A stretch of DNA of 63,887 nt from Prevotella sp. (GTDB taxonomy: Bacteria > Bacteroidota > Bacteroidia > Bacteroidales > Bacteroidaceae). The notes under the pieces are model-generated. The model did not search any database and was not told where the DNA came from. It saw only the letters and a program-made list of their open reading frames with translations. The stretch spans positions 1 to 63,887 of the forward strand of contig JAFPTC010000142.1 in NCBI GenBank assembly GCA_017400455.1, written 5' to 3'. A program made the translations under genes and the position numbers. Shown here in pieces: positions 52,048 to 61,381 of the stretch (positions are counted from its first letter, which is position 1; each line of letters starts with the position of its first letter).

Positions 52048-52120
52048 TACACCCGCAGGGGCTCGAACCCTGGACACCCTGATTAAGAGTCAGGTGCTCT
52101 ACCAACTGAGCTACGGGTGC
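52048..52120 (-). tRNA. tRNA-Lys (anticodon CTT), copy 1
   Basis: Acceptor GCACCCG/CGGGTGT; D arm GCTCAGTTGGTAGAGC. The anticodon stem CCTGA/TCAGG holds loop CTCTTAA with anticodon CTT (reading AAG). The discriminator is A. Identical in sequence to the copy at 52153-52225. Confidence 0.94.
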
Positions 52121-52152
52121 AACACATCATTCTTGTCTCAAAAATCGCCTTG

Positions 52153-52225
52153 TACACCCGCAGGGGCTCGAACCCTGGACACCCTGATTAAGAGTCAGGT
52201 GCTCTACCAACTGAGCTACGGGTGC
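52153..52225 (-). tRNA. tRNA-Lys (anticodon CTT), copy 2
   Basis: Base-for-base identical to the copy at 52048-52120, 32 bp away, so this is a recent tandem duplication or a copy kept identical by gene conversion. It is the first tRNA after the promoter at 52248-52255. Confidence 0.94.
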
Positions 52226-52247
52226 ATCCTTTTCGGATTTGCGGGTG

Positions 52248-52255
52248 CAAAGGTA
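52248..52255 (-). promoter_or_regulatory. Promoter -7 box (TACCTTTG) for the tRNA-Lys-Lys-Thr-Gly cluster
   Basis: TACCTTTG on the minus strand, within GCGGGTGCAAAGGTAC on the plus strand, repeats the tRNA-Arg promoter at 3021-3036. It lies 22 bp before the first tRNA. Confidence 0.78.
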
Positions 52256-52327
52256 CTCAGATTTTTTGAAAACACAAAACTTTTCGCCGCATTTTTTTCG
52301 TAAAACCTGCATTTTTCCGTTTTTCGG

Positions 52328-53821
52328 CTATCTGCTGGCATGAAAGCCTTCAAGATTGGCGTATTTTCGCTGCATCATTCTATTATAAATGTTACGCAGC
52401 CAAATGGGATGCAGAACGGTGAGCAGGAGGCCAAACAGCGACACGACGATGTAAGCCCATGTTTCTTCAAAGAGGAGCAACATACCGCCCACCAAGAGCA
52501 AGGGCAACAACATTCCCAATAATTCTATGACCAGCTGCAGGCCGCTTTCAACGCCGTTCTTGCCGGCCACTTTTGAATCAAGCGGCAATGTCTGCTTGTT
52601 GTAGACGGCCAGCTGGAACATGATGAAATAGCCCAGTCCGCTGGTGAGGAAGAAATAGGCTATCATCATCAGCATGGTGAATTTCCCGCTAATGACGGCG
52701 GGAGTCATGATGATTAAGGGAACAAACAGGATGGCCAGGTGAAAATAGTATTTGGCACGAAGCAGCTGGAGAATGTTTTCACGCTGCGTCATCAACAAAT
52801 CTATATAGTTGCCCTCGGGGCCCATCACCTTCGTCAGGGCCGTCATGCCGTAAATGGCAAAGCAATAGTAACACCAGAAGTTGAGCAGGAACTTCCCGTC
52901 GTAGATATCAGTATAGGCTATCACGACAGAGAAGAACACGATGAGTCCCAGGCTCATGTAGGCACGGGCACGAATGGCCTTGTTGCGCATGATGCTCTTG
53001 AGCTCCAGCTTCAAGTATTCACCCATCTGGCCAAATCGCTCAAGGAAGGTGAACTGAGAAACATGCTTGATGGCGGCTACTTTCTTCTGCTCCCGCGACA
53101 GCTCTTTATGGATGAAGCGGAACTGCAGCCCACGATTGACAAAAAACATGACAGCGAGGAAGGCCAGCAAAAGCAACGCCAACAGGCCCAGCATGGGCGT
53201 TTCGTAGAAAGTGTCGGCAATGGCCTGCAACTGACCTACGGGATTGCTGCTGAACACAAGGGGCACGATGACGGCGGCATAGACCGCAATGGGCAACAGC
53301 CACCACAAGAGCGACCGATAGATGAGTGAACGCACCAGCAAATACCACTGGCTGTTGATCATGACCATAAGCAGTCCGCATACCACGACCAGGAGCATGG
53401 TCCACACGGAACAGCCGCCAACGACGTTGATGAAAGCATAGGGCAGCAGCATGCCGAGCCAAAGGAAGTTATAGCCATTGGTGAGCATGGTCAGCAAATA
53501 GGACTCCACAACGGTCATGGCCGGCATGGGCATCAGCAAATAGGGCTTGATGAAGACCAAGGGAGTTTGCTGGGCCATGAACCGGAACAGGAAATCCAGG
53601 ATGAGCAGGAAAGCCAGCAGAACGAGAATGATGGATGGCTGGCCGGTTTCCACAGCCATGGTTCCGAAAGCGCTGCCAAGGAATACCAGATAGGCCAGTA
53701 TGAGTATGGCGCCTATCCACATCATCACCTTTGCTACTTTGTTCTGTTCAAGCGCCGGATGGCGTTTCTCGTTCAGCTTGGCATGCTTCCGCAGCAAGAG
53801 GTAAAAGCTCAGACGGTTCAT
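52328..53821 (-). CDS. DUF5687 family membrane protein (probable ABC permease partner)
   Basis: This 497-residue protein has about twelve hydrophobic segments. A membrane region near KVMMWIGAILILAYLVFLGSAFG and VLLAFLLILDFLFRF is followed by a cytoplasmic stretch (RFIHKELSREQKKVAAIKH) and a second membrane half (YMSLGLIVFFSVVIAYTD, LLPLLLVGGMLLLFEE). The family occurs with ABC ATPases in Bacteroidetes, so it is likely the permease of the orphan ATPase at 46.9 kb. It begins in TGATG with the LolA-like stop, so they are co-translated. It is the third gene of the ftsK-LolA-DUF5687 run. Confidence 0.8.
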   Translation of the reverse strand: MNRLSFYLLLRKHAKLNEKRHPALEQNKVAKVMMWIGAILILAYLVFLGSAFGTMAVETGQPSIILVLLAFLLILDFLFRFMAQQTPLVFIKPYLLMPMPAMTVVESYLLTMLTNGYNFLWLGMLLPYAFINVVGGCSVWTMLLVVVCGLLMVMINSQWYLLVRSLIYRSLLWWLLPIAVYAAVIVPLVFSSNPVGQLQAIADTFYETPMLGLLALLLLAFLAVMFFVNRGLQFRFIHKELSREQKKVAAIKHVSQFTFLERFGQMGEYLKLELKSIMRNKAIRARAYMSLGLIVFFSVVIAYTDIYDGKFLLNFWCYYCFAIYGMTALTKVMGPEGNYIDLLMTQRENILQLLRAKYYFHLAILFVPLIIMTPAVISGKFTMLMMIAYFFLTSGLGYFIMFQLAVYNKQTLPLDSKVAGKNGVESGLQLVIELLGMLLPLLLVGGMLLLFEETWAYIVVSLFGLLLTVLHPIWLRNIYNRMMQRKYANLEGFHASR

Positions 53822-54423
53822 CAGCGCAGGTCAATTATTTCGGCATCGGGATAAGCTCTACCGTCGAAACGGAACTTAGCATCGGAAAGGTTCTCGTTCT
53901 TCAGCCCGGAAATGGTGAATGCAGTCCACTTAGCGTCTTCCAACATCTTTATTTCTTTAGGGGCAAACGTGGTTTTGTCAATGGTAAGAAAAGCTTCTTT
54001 GATTTTGTGCTTATTGTCGGTGGCCGTGAGGTGTACGTTGTAGACTGACGAGGAACTGGTCATCGACGATGAATAGCCCGTCTTATACAAATTTATAAAA
54101 TTATAAGGGTTCAGCGTTTGCAGCTGCTGAGCTGTAGGGGTAGAGATGTTCACTTCGTCATTGCTGGCCATATAAGTCCAGAGCGTCGTTCCGTCAAACC
54201 ACATGGTAGTGCCGTTGGAAAGCATATAGAACTTTTTGCCCTTAATGGAGATGGTGCCCGAAGCATTGCCATATTTGGCACTTTCCATGGTGAACTTGGC
54301 CGTCACGCCATTGGGACTGCTGACGGTGGCGGCACATTTATCAAGCACCGAGGATGCCGTCTGGGCCAGGGCTGAAATGCTCGTCAGGAGCATTGTCGTA
54401 ATCGCTAAAACAATCTTTTTCAT
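53821..54423 (-). CDS. LolA-like outer membrane lipoprotein carrier
   Basis: LolA-type proteins ferry lipoproteins through the periplasm to the outer membrane. The 200-residue protein uses the ATG at 54423 (MKKIVLAITTMLLTSISALAQ, a signal peptide); the frame extends upstream without a fitting start. The fold is indicated by SVLDKCAATVSSPNGVTAKFTM, GKKFYMLSNGTTMWFDGTTLWTYMASNDEVNIS and YNFINLYKTGY. The match to LolA is at fold level, as usual in Bacteroidetes. It sits 16 bp after ftsK on the same strand, a common pairing, and overlaps the DUF5687 start by one base. Confidence 0.85.
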   Translation of the reverse strand: MKKIVLAITTMLLTSISALAQTASSVLDKCAATVSSPNGVTAKFTMESAKYGNASGTISIKGKKFYMLSNGTTMWFDGTTLWTYMASNDEVNISTPTAQQLQTLNPYNFINLYKTGYSSSMTSSSSVYNVHLTATDNKHKIKEAFLTIDKTTFAPKEIKMLEDAKWTAFTISGLKNENLSDAKFRFDGRAYPDAEIIDLR

Positions 54424-54439
54424 CTTTCTTATCCTTAAT

Positions 54440-56923
54440 TTAATTATGGTTACGTAATGATGCCAGCAGGTTCTCAAGGCTCAGATCATCCTGTATGAGC
54501 ACCTCGCGTGGCTTTGAGCCATGGGCCTGGCCTACGATGCCAGCCTTTTCGAGCATATCCATGAGGCGACCGGCACGGTTGTAACCGATGGAGAACTTTC
54601 GCTGGATGAGACTGGTGGAGCCGCTTCCACTGCTGACAATCAGACGGGCAGCATCATCGAACATCGGGTCAAGGTGGTTCAAGTCCACATCGTCGGCTCC
54701 ACTCTCGCCACCCTCGCCACCTTCAATGATGGGTTCTGGCAGTTCGAAGGGCTCTAAGTAGCCCTGCTGCTGGGCAATGAAGTTGTTGATGTCTACCACC
54801 TCTGGCGTGTCGACAAAGGCGCACTGCACACGGATGGGGTCGTTGCCTTGCAGATAGAGCATGTCGCCTCTACCAATTAGCTGCTGAGCACCCATGCGGT
54901 CGAGAATGGTCTTCGAGTCGATGCCCTGACTCACCTTGAAGGCTATGCGGGCCGGGAAGTTTGCCTTGATGGTACCAGTGATGATATTGGTTGTGGGGCG
55001 CTGCGTGGCAATGATCATGTGGATGCCCACGGCTCGCGCTTTCTGTGCGATACGGGCTATGGGAAGCTCAATCTCCTTACCAGCCGTCATGATCAGGTCG
55101 CCATACTCATCAATGACTACCACGATATAAGGCATATACTTATGGCCATTCTGCGGGTTCAGCTTGCGGGCTATGAATTTCTTGTTGTAGTCCTTGATAT
55201 TTCGCTCGCCAGCTTTCATGAGCAACTCGTAGCGGGCATCCATCTCTACGCAAAGCGACTGCAAGGTGCGGATGACCTTCGACGTGTCGGTGATAATGGG
55301 CGAGCTGGCCTCCTCAGGCAGTGCTGCCAGGAAATGCTTATCGATGGTGCGGTAAATGCTGAACTCAACCATCTTCGGGTCAACAAGCACAATCTTCAGC
55401 TCGGCCGGGTGCTTTTTGTAGAGCAGTGAGGTCAGAATGGCATTCAGGCCTACCGACTTACCCTGGCCTGTGGCACCAGCCACCAGCAGGTGGGGGGCTT
55501 TGGCCAAGTCGAACATGAACACCTCGTTAGTGATGGTCTTACCCATGGCGCAAGGCAGCTCCATCGTGGTTTCCTGGAACTTCCTGGAATTAAGGATCGA
55601 CTCCATTGACACGATGTTCTGCTTGGCATTAGGCACCTCAACGCCAATGGTTCCCTTGCCTGGAATAGGAGCAATGATGCGGATGCCCAATGCTTTCAGC
55701 GAGAGGGCGATATCGTCTTCCAATCCACGTATTTTTGATATGCGCACACCAGGAGCAGGTGTAATCTCGTAGAGCGTGATAGTGGGGCCTACCGTAGCCT
55801 TAATACTGCTAATCTCAATGCCGAAGGTTCTCAGCACCTCCACAATGCGATTCTTGTTAGCCGTCTGTTCAGCCATGTCGATATAAGGCTTGCCATCTTC
55901 CTCATAGTGCTTCAGCAGATCGAGCGTGGGATAGCGATAGTTCTCCAGATCGCGCTTTGGATCGTAGGGTTCCATCTCCTGATCACCAACAGTCACCAGT
56001 TCGTTGCCGTCAGCCTTTTCCTCGCCCTCGGCAACGGTCACGTCCATGCCCATCTCGGTTTCTGAATCTTTTTCCTTGATACGAATGGGCTTCACCTTGA
56101 TGTCATCGTCAGAAGCGGGCGCATTCACGACAACCTCTTCATCGTGGAACTCCACAGTCTGAGGAACAGGATTGTCGAACACCAGCTGGTCGTCAACAGT
56201 CTGAATCTGGCTCTCATAAGAATCGACGGTTTCGGTGGGATCGTTATTCGTGATTTTAAATTTCACTTTCTCCAAGAACTTCATCGGGTTGAGCAGTTTC
56301 CTAATCCACTCATAAGTCTCGGCACTGACATAAGACAGGAACAGCAAGGCAATGATAATCAATACAGCGGCCAGGCCTGGCACTCCTACAAAGCCCTCAA
56401 TCCACTGGCCCACATGATGGCCATGATCGCCACCAAGGCAGAAATGGCTGTCACTAATCAACGGAGAGACAAACTTAGCCAAGGCAATAGAAGCCCATAC
56501 CATGACGAGCATCAGACACATAAACCACTTCAGCAGATTGGGCTTGAAGGCCTTCATCAGCCTCAGCGAAACGAGCAGCAGAAGCACGGGTATGAGAAAT
56601 GCCGGCACACCAAAGCATTGCTTCACGAAGAAATAAGATGTATATGCCCCCAAGGAGCCACAAGCATTCTTGAACTCACCGTGCTGGTTGGCCAGTTCTC
56701 CTTCACGTAGATTCTCAATGATACTCATGTCGGTCTGTCCCGTGGTGAAGAACGAGATGAACGACAATATCATGCAACACGACACAGCAAAAAGGAGCAT
56801 GCCTATGAAAAACAGCAGCCGCTCGTTCTGAAACACTTGAGATATGCGATTCAGCCCCAACGCCTGGAGGAAAGTACCATTCGATTCAGCGCCCTTTGAG
56901 GCCTTTTTTGTCTTTTTACCCAT
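54440..56923 (-). CDS. ftsK: DNA translocase FtsK
   Basis: FtsK moves chromosome ends into the daughter cells and links dif recombination to division. The 827-residue protein has four to five N-terminal membrane segments (about 35-215). An acidic linker (about 230-315) leads to the motor with Walker A GATGQGKSVG (near 486) and Walker B (VVVIDEYGDL), and a C-terminal winged-helix gamma domain (about 755-825, RKFSIGYNRAGRLMDMLEKAGIVG), which in other bacteria reads KOPS sites. All major motifs are present. The promoter box is at 56956-56963, and lolA and DUF5687 follow in the operon. Confidence 0.97.
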   Translation of the reverse strand: MGKKTKKASKGAESNGTFLQALGLNRISQVFQNERLLFFIGMLLFAVSCCMILSFISFFTTGQTDMSIIENLREGELANQHGEFKNACGSLGAYTSYFFVKQCFGVPAFLIPVLLLLVSLRLMKAFKPNLLKWFMCLMLVMVWASIALAKFVSPLISDSHFCLGGDHGHHVGQWIEGFVGVPGLAAVLIIIALLFLSYVSAETYEWIRKLLNPMKFLEKVKFKITNNDPTETVDSYESQIQTVDDQLVFDNPVPQTVEFHDEEVVVNAPASDDDIKVKPIRIKEKDSETEMGMDVTVAEGEEKADGNELVTVGDQEMEPYDPKRDLENYRYPTLDLLKHYEEDGKPYIDMAEQTANKNRIVEVLRTFGIEISSIKATVGPTITLYEITPAPGVRISKIRGLEDDIALSLKALGIRIIAPIPGKGTIGVEVPNAKQNIVSMESILNSRKFQETTMELPCAMGKTITNEVFMFDLAKAPHLLVAGATGQGKSVGLNAILTSLLYKKHPAELKIVLVDPKMVEFSIYRTIDKHFLAALPEEASSPIITDTSKVIRTLQSLCVEMDARYELLMKAGERNIKDYNKKFIARKLNPQNGHKYMPYIVVVIDEYGDLIMTAGKEIELPIARIAQKARAVGIHMIIATQRPTTNIITGTIKANFPARIAFKVSQGIDSKTILDRMGAQQLIGRGDMLYLQGNDPIRVQCAFVDTPEVVDINNFIAQQQGYLEPFELPEPIIEGGEGGESGADDVDLNHLDPMFDDAARLIVSSGSGSTSLIQRKFSIGYNRAGRLMDMLEKAGIVGQAHGSKPREVLIQDDLSLENLLASLRNHN

Positions 56924-56955
56924 TTATTCTCTTTTCCTTTTCGTTAATTCTTGTG

Positions 56956-56963
56956 CAAAATTA
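56956..56963 (-). promoter_or_regulatory. Promoter -7 box (TAATTTTG) for ftsK
   Basis: TAATTTTG on the minus strand lies 32 bp before the ftsK ATG. It is divergent from the exonuclease promoter at 57007-57014. Confidence 0.7.
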
Positions 56964-57006
56964 GCGTAAAAAAGTCAGATACAATAAAAAAATCGCATTT
57001 TTTTTG

Positions 57007-57014
57007 TATTTTTG
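57007..57014 (+). promoter_or_regulatory. Promoter -7 box (TATTTTTG) for the exonuclease operon
   Basis: TATTTTTG ends 17 bp before the ATG at 57032. It rules out the longer frame start at 56951, which lies upstream of it. Confidence 0.7.
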
Positions 57015-57031
57015 CACCTCGAAAACAATAC

Positions 57032-57685
57032 ATGATGCCAAAAGTTATTTATAATAAGTTCGAAAAGCAACTCATTTCGTCGCTACCCGTGGCTGAATTC
57101 ACCGGCCGTATAGAGGTGGTTCTGTCAGCCAGCGAGGCCGAGCGTGCTGTCAATTTCCTGCTTTCCCAGCCCATTTTGGGCTTCGACACCGAAACGCGCC
57201 CATCGTTCAAACGCGGGTTCCAGCATAAAGTGGCTCTGCTCCAAGTAGCGACAGAAGACATCTGCTTCCTTTTCCGGCTAAACCATATTGGACTGGCCCC
57301 TTCCATCGTCCGGCTTCTCGAAGATGCCACCTTGCCAAAAATTGGACTTTCCTGGCACGACGACATCAACTCACTTCAGAAGCTTGGGCCATTCAAGACA
57401 GGCCATTTCATCGACATTCAACATTACGTGCATGACATTGGCATTGAAGACATGAGCCTTCAAAAGATTTATGCCAACCTATTTGGACAGAAGATCAGCA
57501 AAAGGCAGCAACTGAGCAATTGGGAGGCCGACGTGCTCAGCGACAAGCAGAAAATCTATGCCGCCACAGATGCCTGGGCATGCATTAATATATACAAAGA
57601 AATCATTCGGCTAAAACGTGACAAAGACTATCAATTAATCATTAACGACGAACAACATGAAGCAAGTATATCTGAAAAGGGGTAA
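57032..57685 (+). CDS. RNase D-like 3'-5' exonuclease domain protein
   Basis: This 217-residue cytoplasmic nuclease is of the DEDD type. ILGFDTETRPSFKRG holds the first acidic pair. WHDDINSLQKLG holds the second Asp region, and the later YAATDAWACINIYKEI supplies the last Asp with a Tyr in place (DEDDy). The compact length fits the 3'-5' exonuclease domain alone, without the HRDC domain of RNase D. It starts a four-gene run (exonuclease, rRNA methyltransferase, tilS, HD) of tightly packed genes; its end overlaps the methyltransferase start by 29 bp. Two ATG codons (57032 and 57035) are possible starts. Confidence 0.86.
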   Translation: MMPKVIYNKFEKQLISSLPVAEFTGRIEVVLSASEAERAVNFLLSQPILGFDTETRPSFKRGFQHKVALLQVATEDICFLFRLNHIGLAPSIVRLLEDATLPKIGLSWHDDINSLQKLGPFKTGHFIDIQHYVHDIGIEDMSLQKIYANLFGQKISKRQQLSNWEADVLSDKQKIYAATDAWACINIYKEIIRLKRDKDYQLIINDEQHEASISEKG

Positions 57686-58832
57686 AGAAGAAAGTCTGCT
57701 CCGTTTCCATCCATGGGTATTCTCGGGTGCTTTGCACCACATCGACGACGACATAGCCGAAGGCGACCTGGTGGGCGTGCTCACAGCTTCCGGCCAGCAC
57801 ATTGCCACCGGCCATTACCAACAAGGTTCCATCGCCGTGCGTATCCTCAGCTTCGGCGACACACCCATTGACGATGCCTTCTGGCACCACCGCCTCAGCC
57901 AGGCGCTGCAAGCAAGACTGGCCATTCATCTGGCCGACGCCCCACACACCGATGCCTATCGGCTGGTACACGGTGAAGGCGACGGTTTGCCTGGGCTGAT
58001 CATCGACATCTATGGTCAGACGGCCGTGATGCAGGCTCACAGCATTGGAATGCATCGCCAGCGCCAACTCATAGCCCAGCAGTTGGTCAGCGTCATGCAA
58101 GGGCGCATCAGCAACGTCTACTATAAAAGCGAGACTACCCTACCCTTCATGGAGCCTGAAAACGGCTTCATCATTGGGCATAGCCAGGAGAACACTGCTA
58201 CGGAAAACGGCCTCCGCTTCTACGTAGACTGGCTCCTTGGACAGAAGACGGGCTTTTTTGTTGACCAACGCGACAACCGTTCGCTGCTGGAACGCTACAG
58301 CCAAGGACGCCGAGTGCTCAACATGTTTTGCTATACGGGTGGTTTCTCGTTCTATGCCATGCGCGGCGGTGCTCAGCTGGTTCATTCGGTCGACTCGTCC
58401 TCCAAGGCCATTGAGCTGACGCGCCGCAACGTGGAGTTAAACTTCCCCGACGACCCGCGTCACGAAGCTTTCTGTGACGATGCTTTCAAATTCCTCGACA
58501 GGGTTGAATCGCAGAACGCCTACGATCTCATCATTCTCGATCCGCCAGCATTTGCCAAGCACCGCGCTGCACTCCACAACGCCCTAAAAGGCTATACTCG
58601 TCTGAACGCAAAAGCATTTGAAAAAATAGCTCCTGGTGGCATCCTGTTCACGTTCTCCTGCTCGCAGGTAGTAACCAAGGACCATTTCCGCAATGCCGTC
58701 TTCACTGCCGCCGCCCAGGCACGCCGCTCGGTGCGCATCCTCCACCAGCTGCACCAGCCTGCCGACCATCCTATTAATATCTATCATCCTGAGGGCGAAT
58801 ACCTGAAAGGCCTCGTCCTCTACGTCGAGTGA
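57657..58832 (+). CDS. 23S rRNA methyltransferase, RlmI-like (PUA-SAM)
   Basis: This 391-residue enzyme probably makes m5C in 23S rRNA. It has an N-terminal PUA-like RNA-binding part (MKQVYLKRGKEESLLRFHPWVFSGAL), a middle region (VHGEGDGLPGLIIDIYG), and a SAM-binding Rossmann fold (RVLNMFCYTGGFSFYAMRGGA, HSVDSSSKAIELTRRN, YDLIILDPPAFAKHR). A catalytic-type Cys motif follows (GGILFTFSCSQVV). The order matches RlmI/RlmL-C family enzymes. It overlaps the exonuclease gene by 29 bp and precedes tilS by 16 bp. Confidence 0.9.
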   Translation: MKQVYLKRGKEESLLRFHPWVFSGALHHIDDDIAEGDLVGVLTASGQHIATGHYQQGSIAVRILSFGDTPIDDAFWHHRLSQALQARLAIHLADAPHTDAYRLVHGEGDGLPGLIIDIYGQTAVMQAHSIGMHRQRQLIAQQLVSVMQGRISNVYYKSETTLPFMEPENGFIIGHSQENTATENGLRFYVDWLLGQKTGFFVDQRDNRSLLERYSQGRRVLNMFCYTGGFSFYAMRGGAQLVHSVDSSSKAIELTRRNVELNFPDDPRHEAFCDDAFKFLDRVESQNAYDLIILDPPAFAKHRAALHNALKGYTRLNAKAFEKIAPGGILFTFSCSQVVTKDHFRNAVFTAAAQARRSVRILHQLHQPADHPINIYHPEGEYLKGLVLYVE

Positions 58833-58848
58833 GTGAAGGATTTTTGAG

Positions 58849-60174
58849 TTGAAAATAGAACGAACCATAGAATGCTTCATTGAGCAGCACCACCTGCTCG
58901 ATCGTGAACAGCTACATCTGGTGGCCACCAGCGGAGGAGCCGACAGCGTGTTCCTACTGCTGATGCTACAGCAGCTGGGCTATAGGATAGAAGCCGTTCA
59001 CTGCAACTTCAAACTACGCGGCGACGAGAGCGACCGCGACGAATCCTTCGTCAAAAGCCTGTGTCAAAGCCACGACATACCATTACACGTAATCCACTTT
59101 GACACACATACATACGCTACAATACACAAAGTAAGCATCGAAGTGGCTGCCCGCCAGCTGCGCTACAGCTACTTCGAGCAACTTCTCCAAGACATTGGCG
59201 CAGCCACCATCTGCGTAGCCCATCATAAGGATGATTCCGTAGAAACCATTCTGATGAACCTCATCAGGGGTACTGGTCTGCACGGCCTTACGGGCATCAA
59301 GCCCCGCAACGGCCACGTGGTACGCCCTCTGCTCTGCGTCGGCCGTCACGACATTGAGCAGTGGCTCAAAGAGCGGAATCAGCCATTCATGACCGACAGC
59401 ACCAATCTGGTGCCCGACATCGTGCGCAATCAGCTGCGGCTTGACATCTTGCCCCGCTTGCAAGCGATTAACCACCATGCCGCAGAGAATATCCTTGCCA
59501 CAGCCCGCCGCTTGGAAGAGTCTGCCCACGTCAGCGATGCTGCCTTGCAAAGCCAGCTGGAGGCGCTCTGTAAGGACAACTCCATAGCCATCAGTGAATT
59601 GGCTCTCGTGCCTTCCCCCGAGTCGTTGCTTTATTTGTGGCTCTCGCCCTACGGTTTTACGCCGGCAACCATCGAGTCTATTGCCTGCCGTTTCACCCAT
59701 GCACAGGCAGGCCGGCAATGGTTCTCCCCCACCCATCAGCTCACCATTCATCAGGGCTGTCTGCTGCTCTCGGCAAAGGCTATTCCACCCCTAACCACCT
59801 TGCACCTACCCGAGCCAGGCTGCTATATATATAATGAAGGGAAAGAACGCTTGCGCCTTACCCTGTTACCTGGGAGCCACATCGAGGGCTCTCCCCATAC
59901 AGTATGTCTTGATGCGTCCAAGGTGACTTTTCCCCTGACGCTGCGTGCAACAAAGGCCGGCGATCGCTTCCATCCTTTTGGCATGAAAGGCAGTAAACTG
60001 GTCAGCGACTATCTCACTGACCGCCACGTCCCCCTGCCCGCCAAACGACAGCAGCAGGTGCTCGTCAATGCTGACGGGCGCATCCTTTGGCTTGTAGGCC
60101 ATCGTCCTGACGACTCTTTCTGCATAACCCCACATACCCAACAGACACTATTCATTCAGCATGAGCGAAGTTAA
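58849..60174 (+). CDS. tilS: tRNA(Ile)-lysidine synthase TilS
   Basis: TilS makes lysidine at C34 of tRNA-Ile(CAU), needed to read AUA. The 441-residue protein has the ATP PP-loop SGGADSV (28-34). Further family parts are VHCNFKLRGDESDRDE, HHKDDSVETILMNLIRGTGL, the C-terminal TilS domain and KGSKLVSDYLTDRHVP. The start is TTG at 58849, chosen because the upstream in-frame stop lies at 58834-58836, AAGGA lies 8 bases upstream, and the next ATG would cut the PP-loop. The stop overlaps the HD gene start by 14 bp. Confidence 0.95.
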   Translation: MKIERTIECFIEQHHLLDREQLHLVATSGGADSVFLLLMLQQLGYRIEAVHCNFKLRGDESDRDESFVKSLCQSHDIPLHVIHFDTHTYATIHKVSIEVAARQLRYSYFEQLLQDIGAATICVAHHKDDSVETILMNLIRGTGLHGLTGIKPRNGHVVRPLLCVGRHDIEQWLKERNQPFMTDSTNLVPDIVRNQLRLDILPRLQAINHHAAENILATARRLEESAHVSDAALQSQLEALCKDNSIAISELALVPSPESLLYLWLSPYGFTPATIESIACRFTHAQAGRQWFSPTHQLTIHQGCLLLSAKAIPPLTTLHLPEPGCYIYNEGKERLRLTLLPGSHIEGSPHTVCLDASKVTFPLTLRATKAGDRFHPFGMKGSKLVSDYLTDRHVPLPAKRQQQVLVNADGRILWLVGHRPDDSFCITPHTQQTLFIQHERS

Positions 60175-61381
60175 GATTATCAACGACCCCGTCTTCGGGT
60201 TCATCCGCATACCCCGTGGCTTACTCTACGACATTGTTTCCCATCCTTTGTTCCAGCGTCTGAACCGCATCAACCAGCTGGGCCTGGCCTCAGTGGTCTA
60301 TCCCGGTGCGCGTCACACTCGTTTCCAACACTCTCTGGGAGCTTTCCACCTCATGAGCGAAGCCATTCTCTCCCTTCGTCAGAAGGGCCAGTTCATCTTC
60401 GACAGTGAAGCCGAGGCCGTCCAGGCCGCCATCCTGATGCACGACATAGGCCACGGGCCTTTCTCGCATGTTCTTGAGAACACCCTCATCCACGGCATCT
60501 CTCACGAAGACATCTCGCTGCTCATGATGGAGCAGATCAACCACGACCTGCACGACCAGTTGGGCATGGCCATCGCCATTTTCCGCGACGAATATCCCAA
60601 GCGATTCCTCCACCAGCTCATCTCCAGCCAGCTCGACATGGACCGTCTGGACTACCTGCGTCGCGACTCCTTCTTCACTGGCGTCACCGAAGGCAACATC
60701 GGTTCAGCCCGCATCATCAAAATGCTCAATGTCATTGACGACCGCCTCGTGGTTGAGCAGAAAGGCATCTATTCGCTGGAAAACTATCTCACCACCCGCC
60801 GACTGATGTACTGGCAGGTGTACCTTCACAAGACGGCTGTAGCCTACGAGAAAGTCCTTGTCAACATGCTCCGGCGGGCCAAGGCCCTCACCCGCCAGGG
60901 CGAAGAGCTCTTTGCATCGCCCGCCCTGTCCTATTTCCTTCACAACGATGTGGATGCCCAGTGGTTCAACAGCCACGAAGAGGCATTGCGCATGTATGAG
61001 GAACTTGACGACAGCGACATCTGGAGTGCCATGAAGGCCTGGCGCCATTCCTCCGACCGCATCCTGGCCACCCTGGCGGCTGACATGCTCGACCGCCGCA
61101 TCTTCCGCGTAGAAGTGCACGAGCATCCCATTGCCGAAGAGCGCATAGCCAGCCTACAGAGCGAAATAGCACAAAAAATGGGCATCCCCTATGAGGAAGC
61201 CCCCTACCTGATGAGTGTTGTCACCCTGAGCAAGGACATGTATTCTGCCGACGAGGATTCCATTGACATCCTCTATAAAGACGGCACCATCCGCCCCATC
61301 ACCCAGGCCTCTGAACTGCTCAACGTCGAACTGCTTTCACGCAAAGTCAGCAAATACTATCTCTGCTACCAACGGCTCTAA
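60161..61381 (+). CDS. HD domain phosphohydrolase (dNTPase-like)
   Basis: This 406-residue cytoplasmic protein has an HD metal site: the first His in ARHTRFQHSLGAFHL, then MHDIGHGPFSH with His94-Asp95, and a later Asp in SQLDMDRLDYLRRDS. The family includes SAMHD1-like deoxynucleotide triphosphohydrolases and other HD proteins. The helical C-terminal half (LRRAKALTRQGEELFASP) is typical. Activity on dNTPs is possible but not certain. It overlaps tilS (14 bp) and converges with the sigma factor gene, overlapping it by 4 bp. Confidence 0.87.
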   Translation: MSEVKIINDPVFGFIRIPRGLLYDIVSHPLFQRLNRINQLGLASVVYPGARHTRFQHSLGAFHLMSEAILSLRQKGQFIFDSEAEAVQAAILMHDIGHGPFSHVLENTLIHGISHEDISLLMMEQINHDLHDQLGMAIAIFRDEYPKRFLHQLISSQLDMDRLDYLRRDSFFTGVTEGNIGSARIIKMLNVIDDRLVVEQKGIYSLENYLTTRRLMYWQVYLHKTAVAYEKVLVNMLRRAKALTRQGEELFASPALSYFLHNDVDAQWFNSHEEALRMYEELDDSDIWSAMKAWRHSSDRILATLAADMLDRRIFRVEVHEHPIAEERIASLQSEIAQKMGIPYEEAPYLMSVVTLSKDMYSADEDSIDILYKDGTIRPITQASELLNVELLSRKVSKYYLCYQRL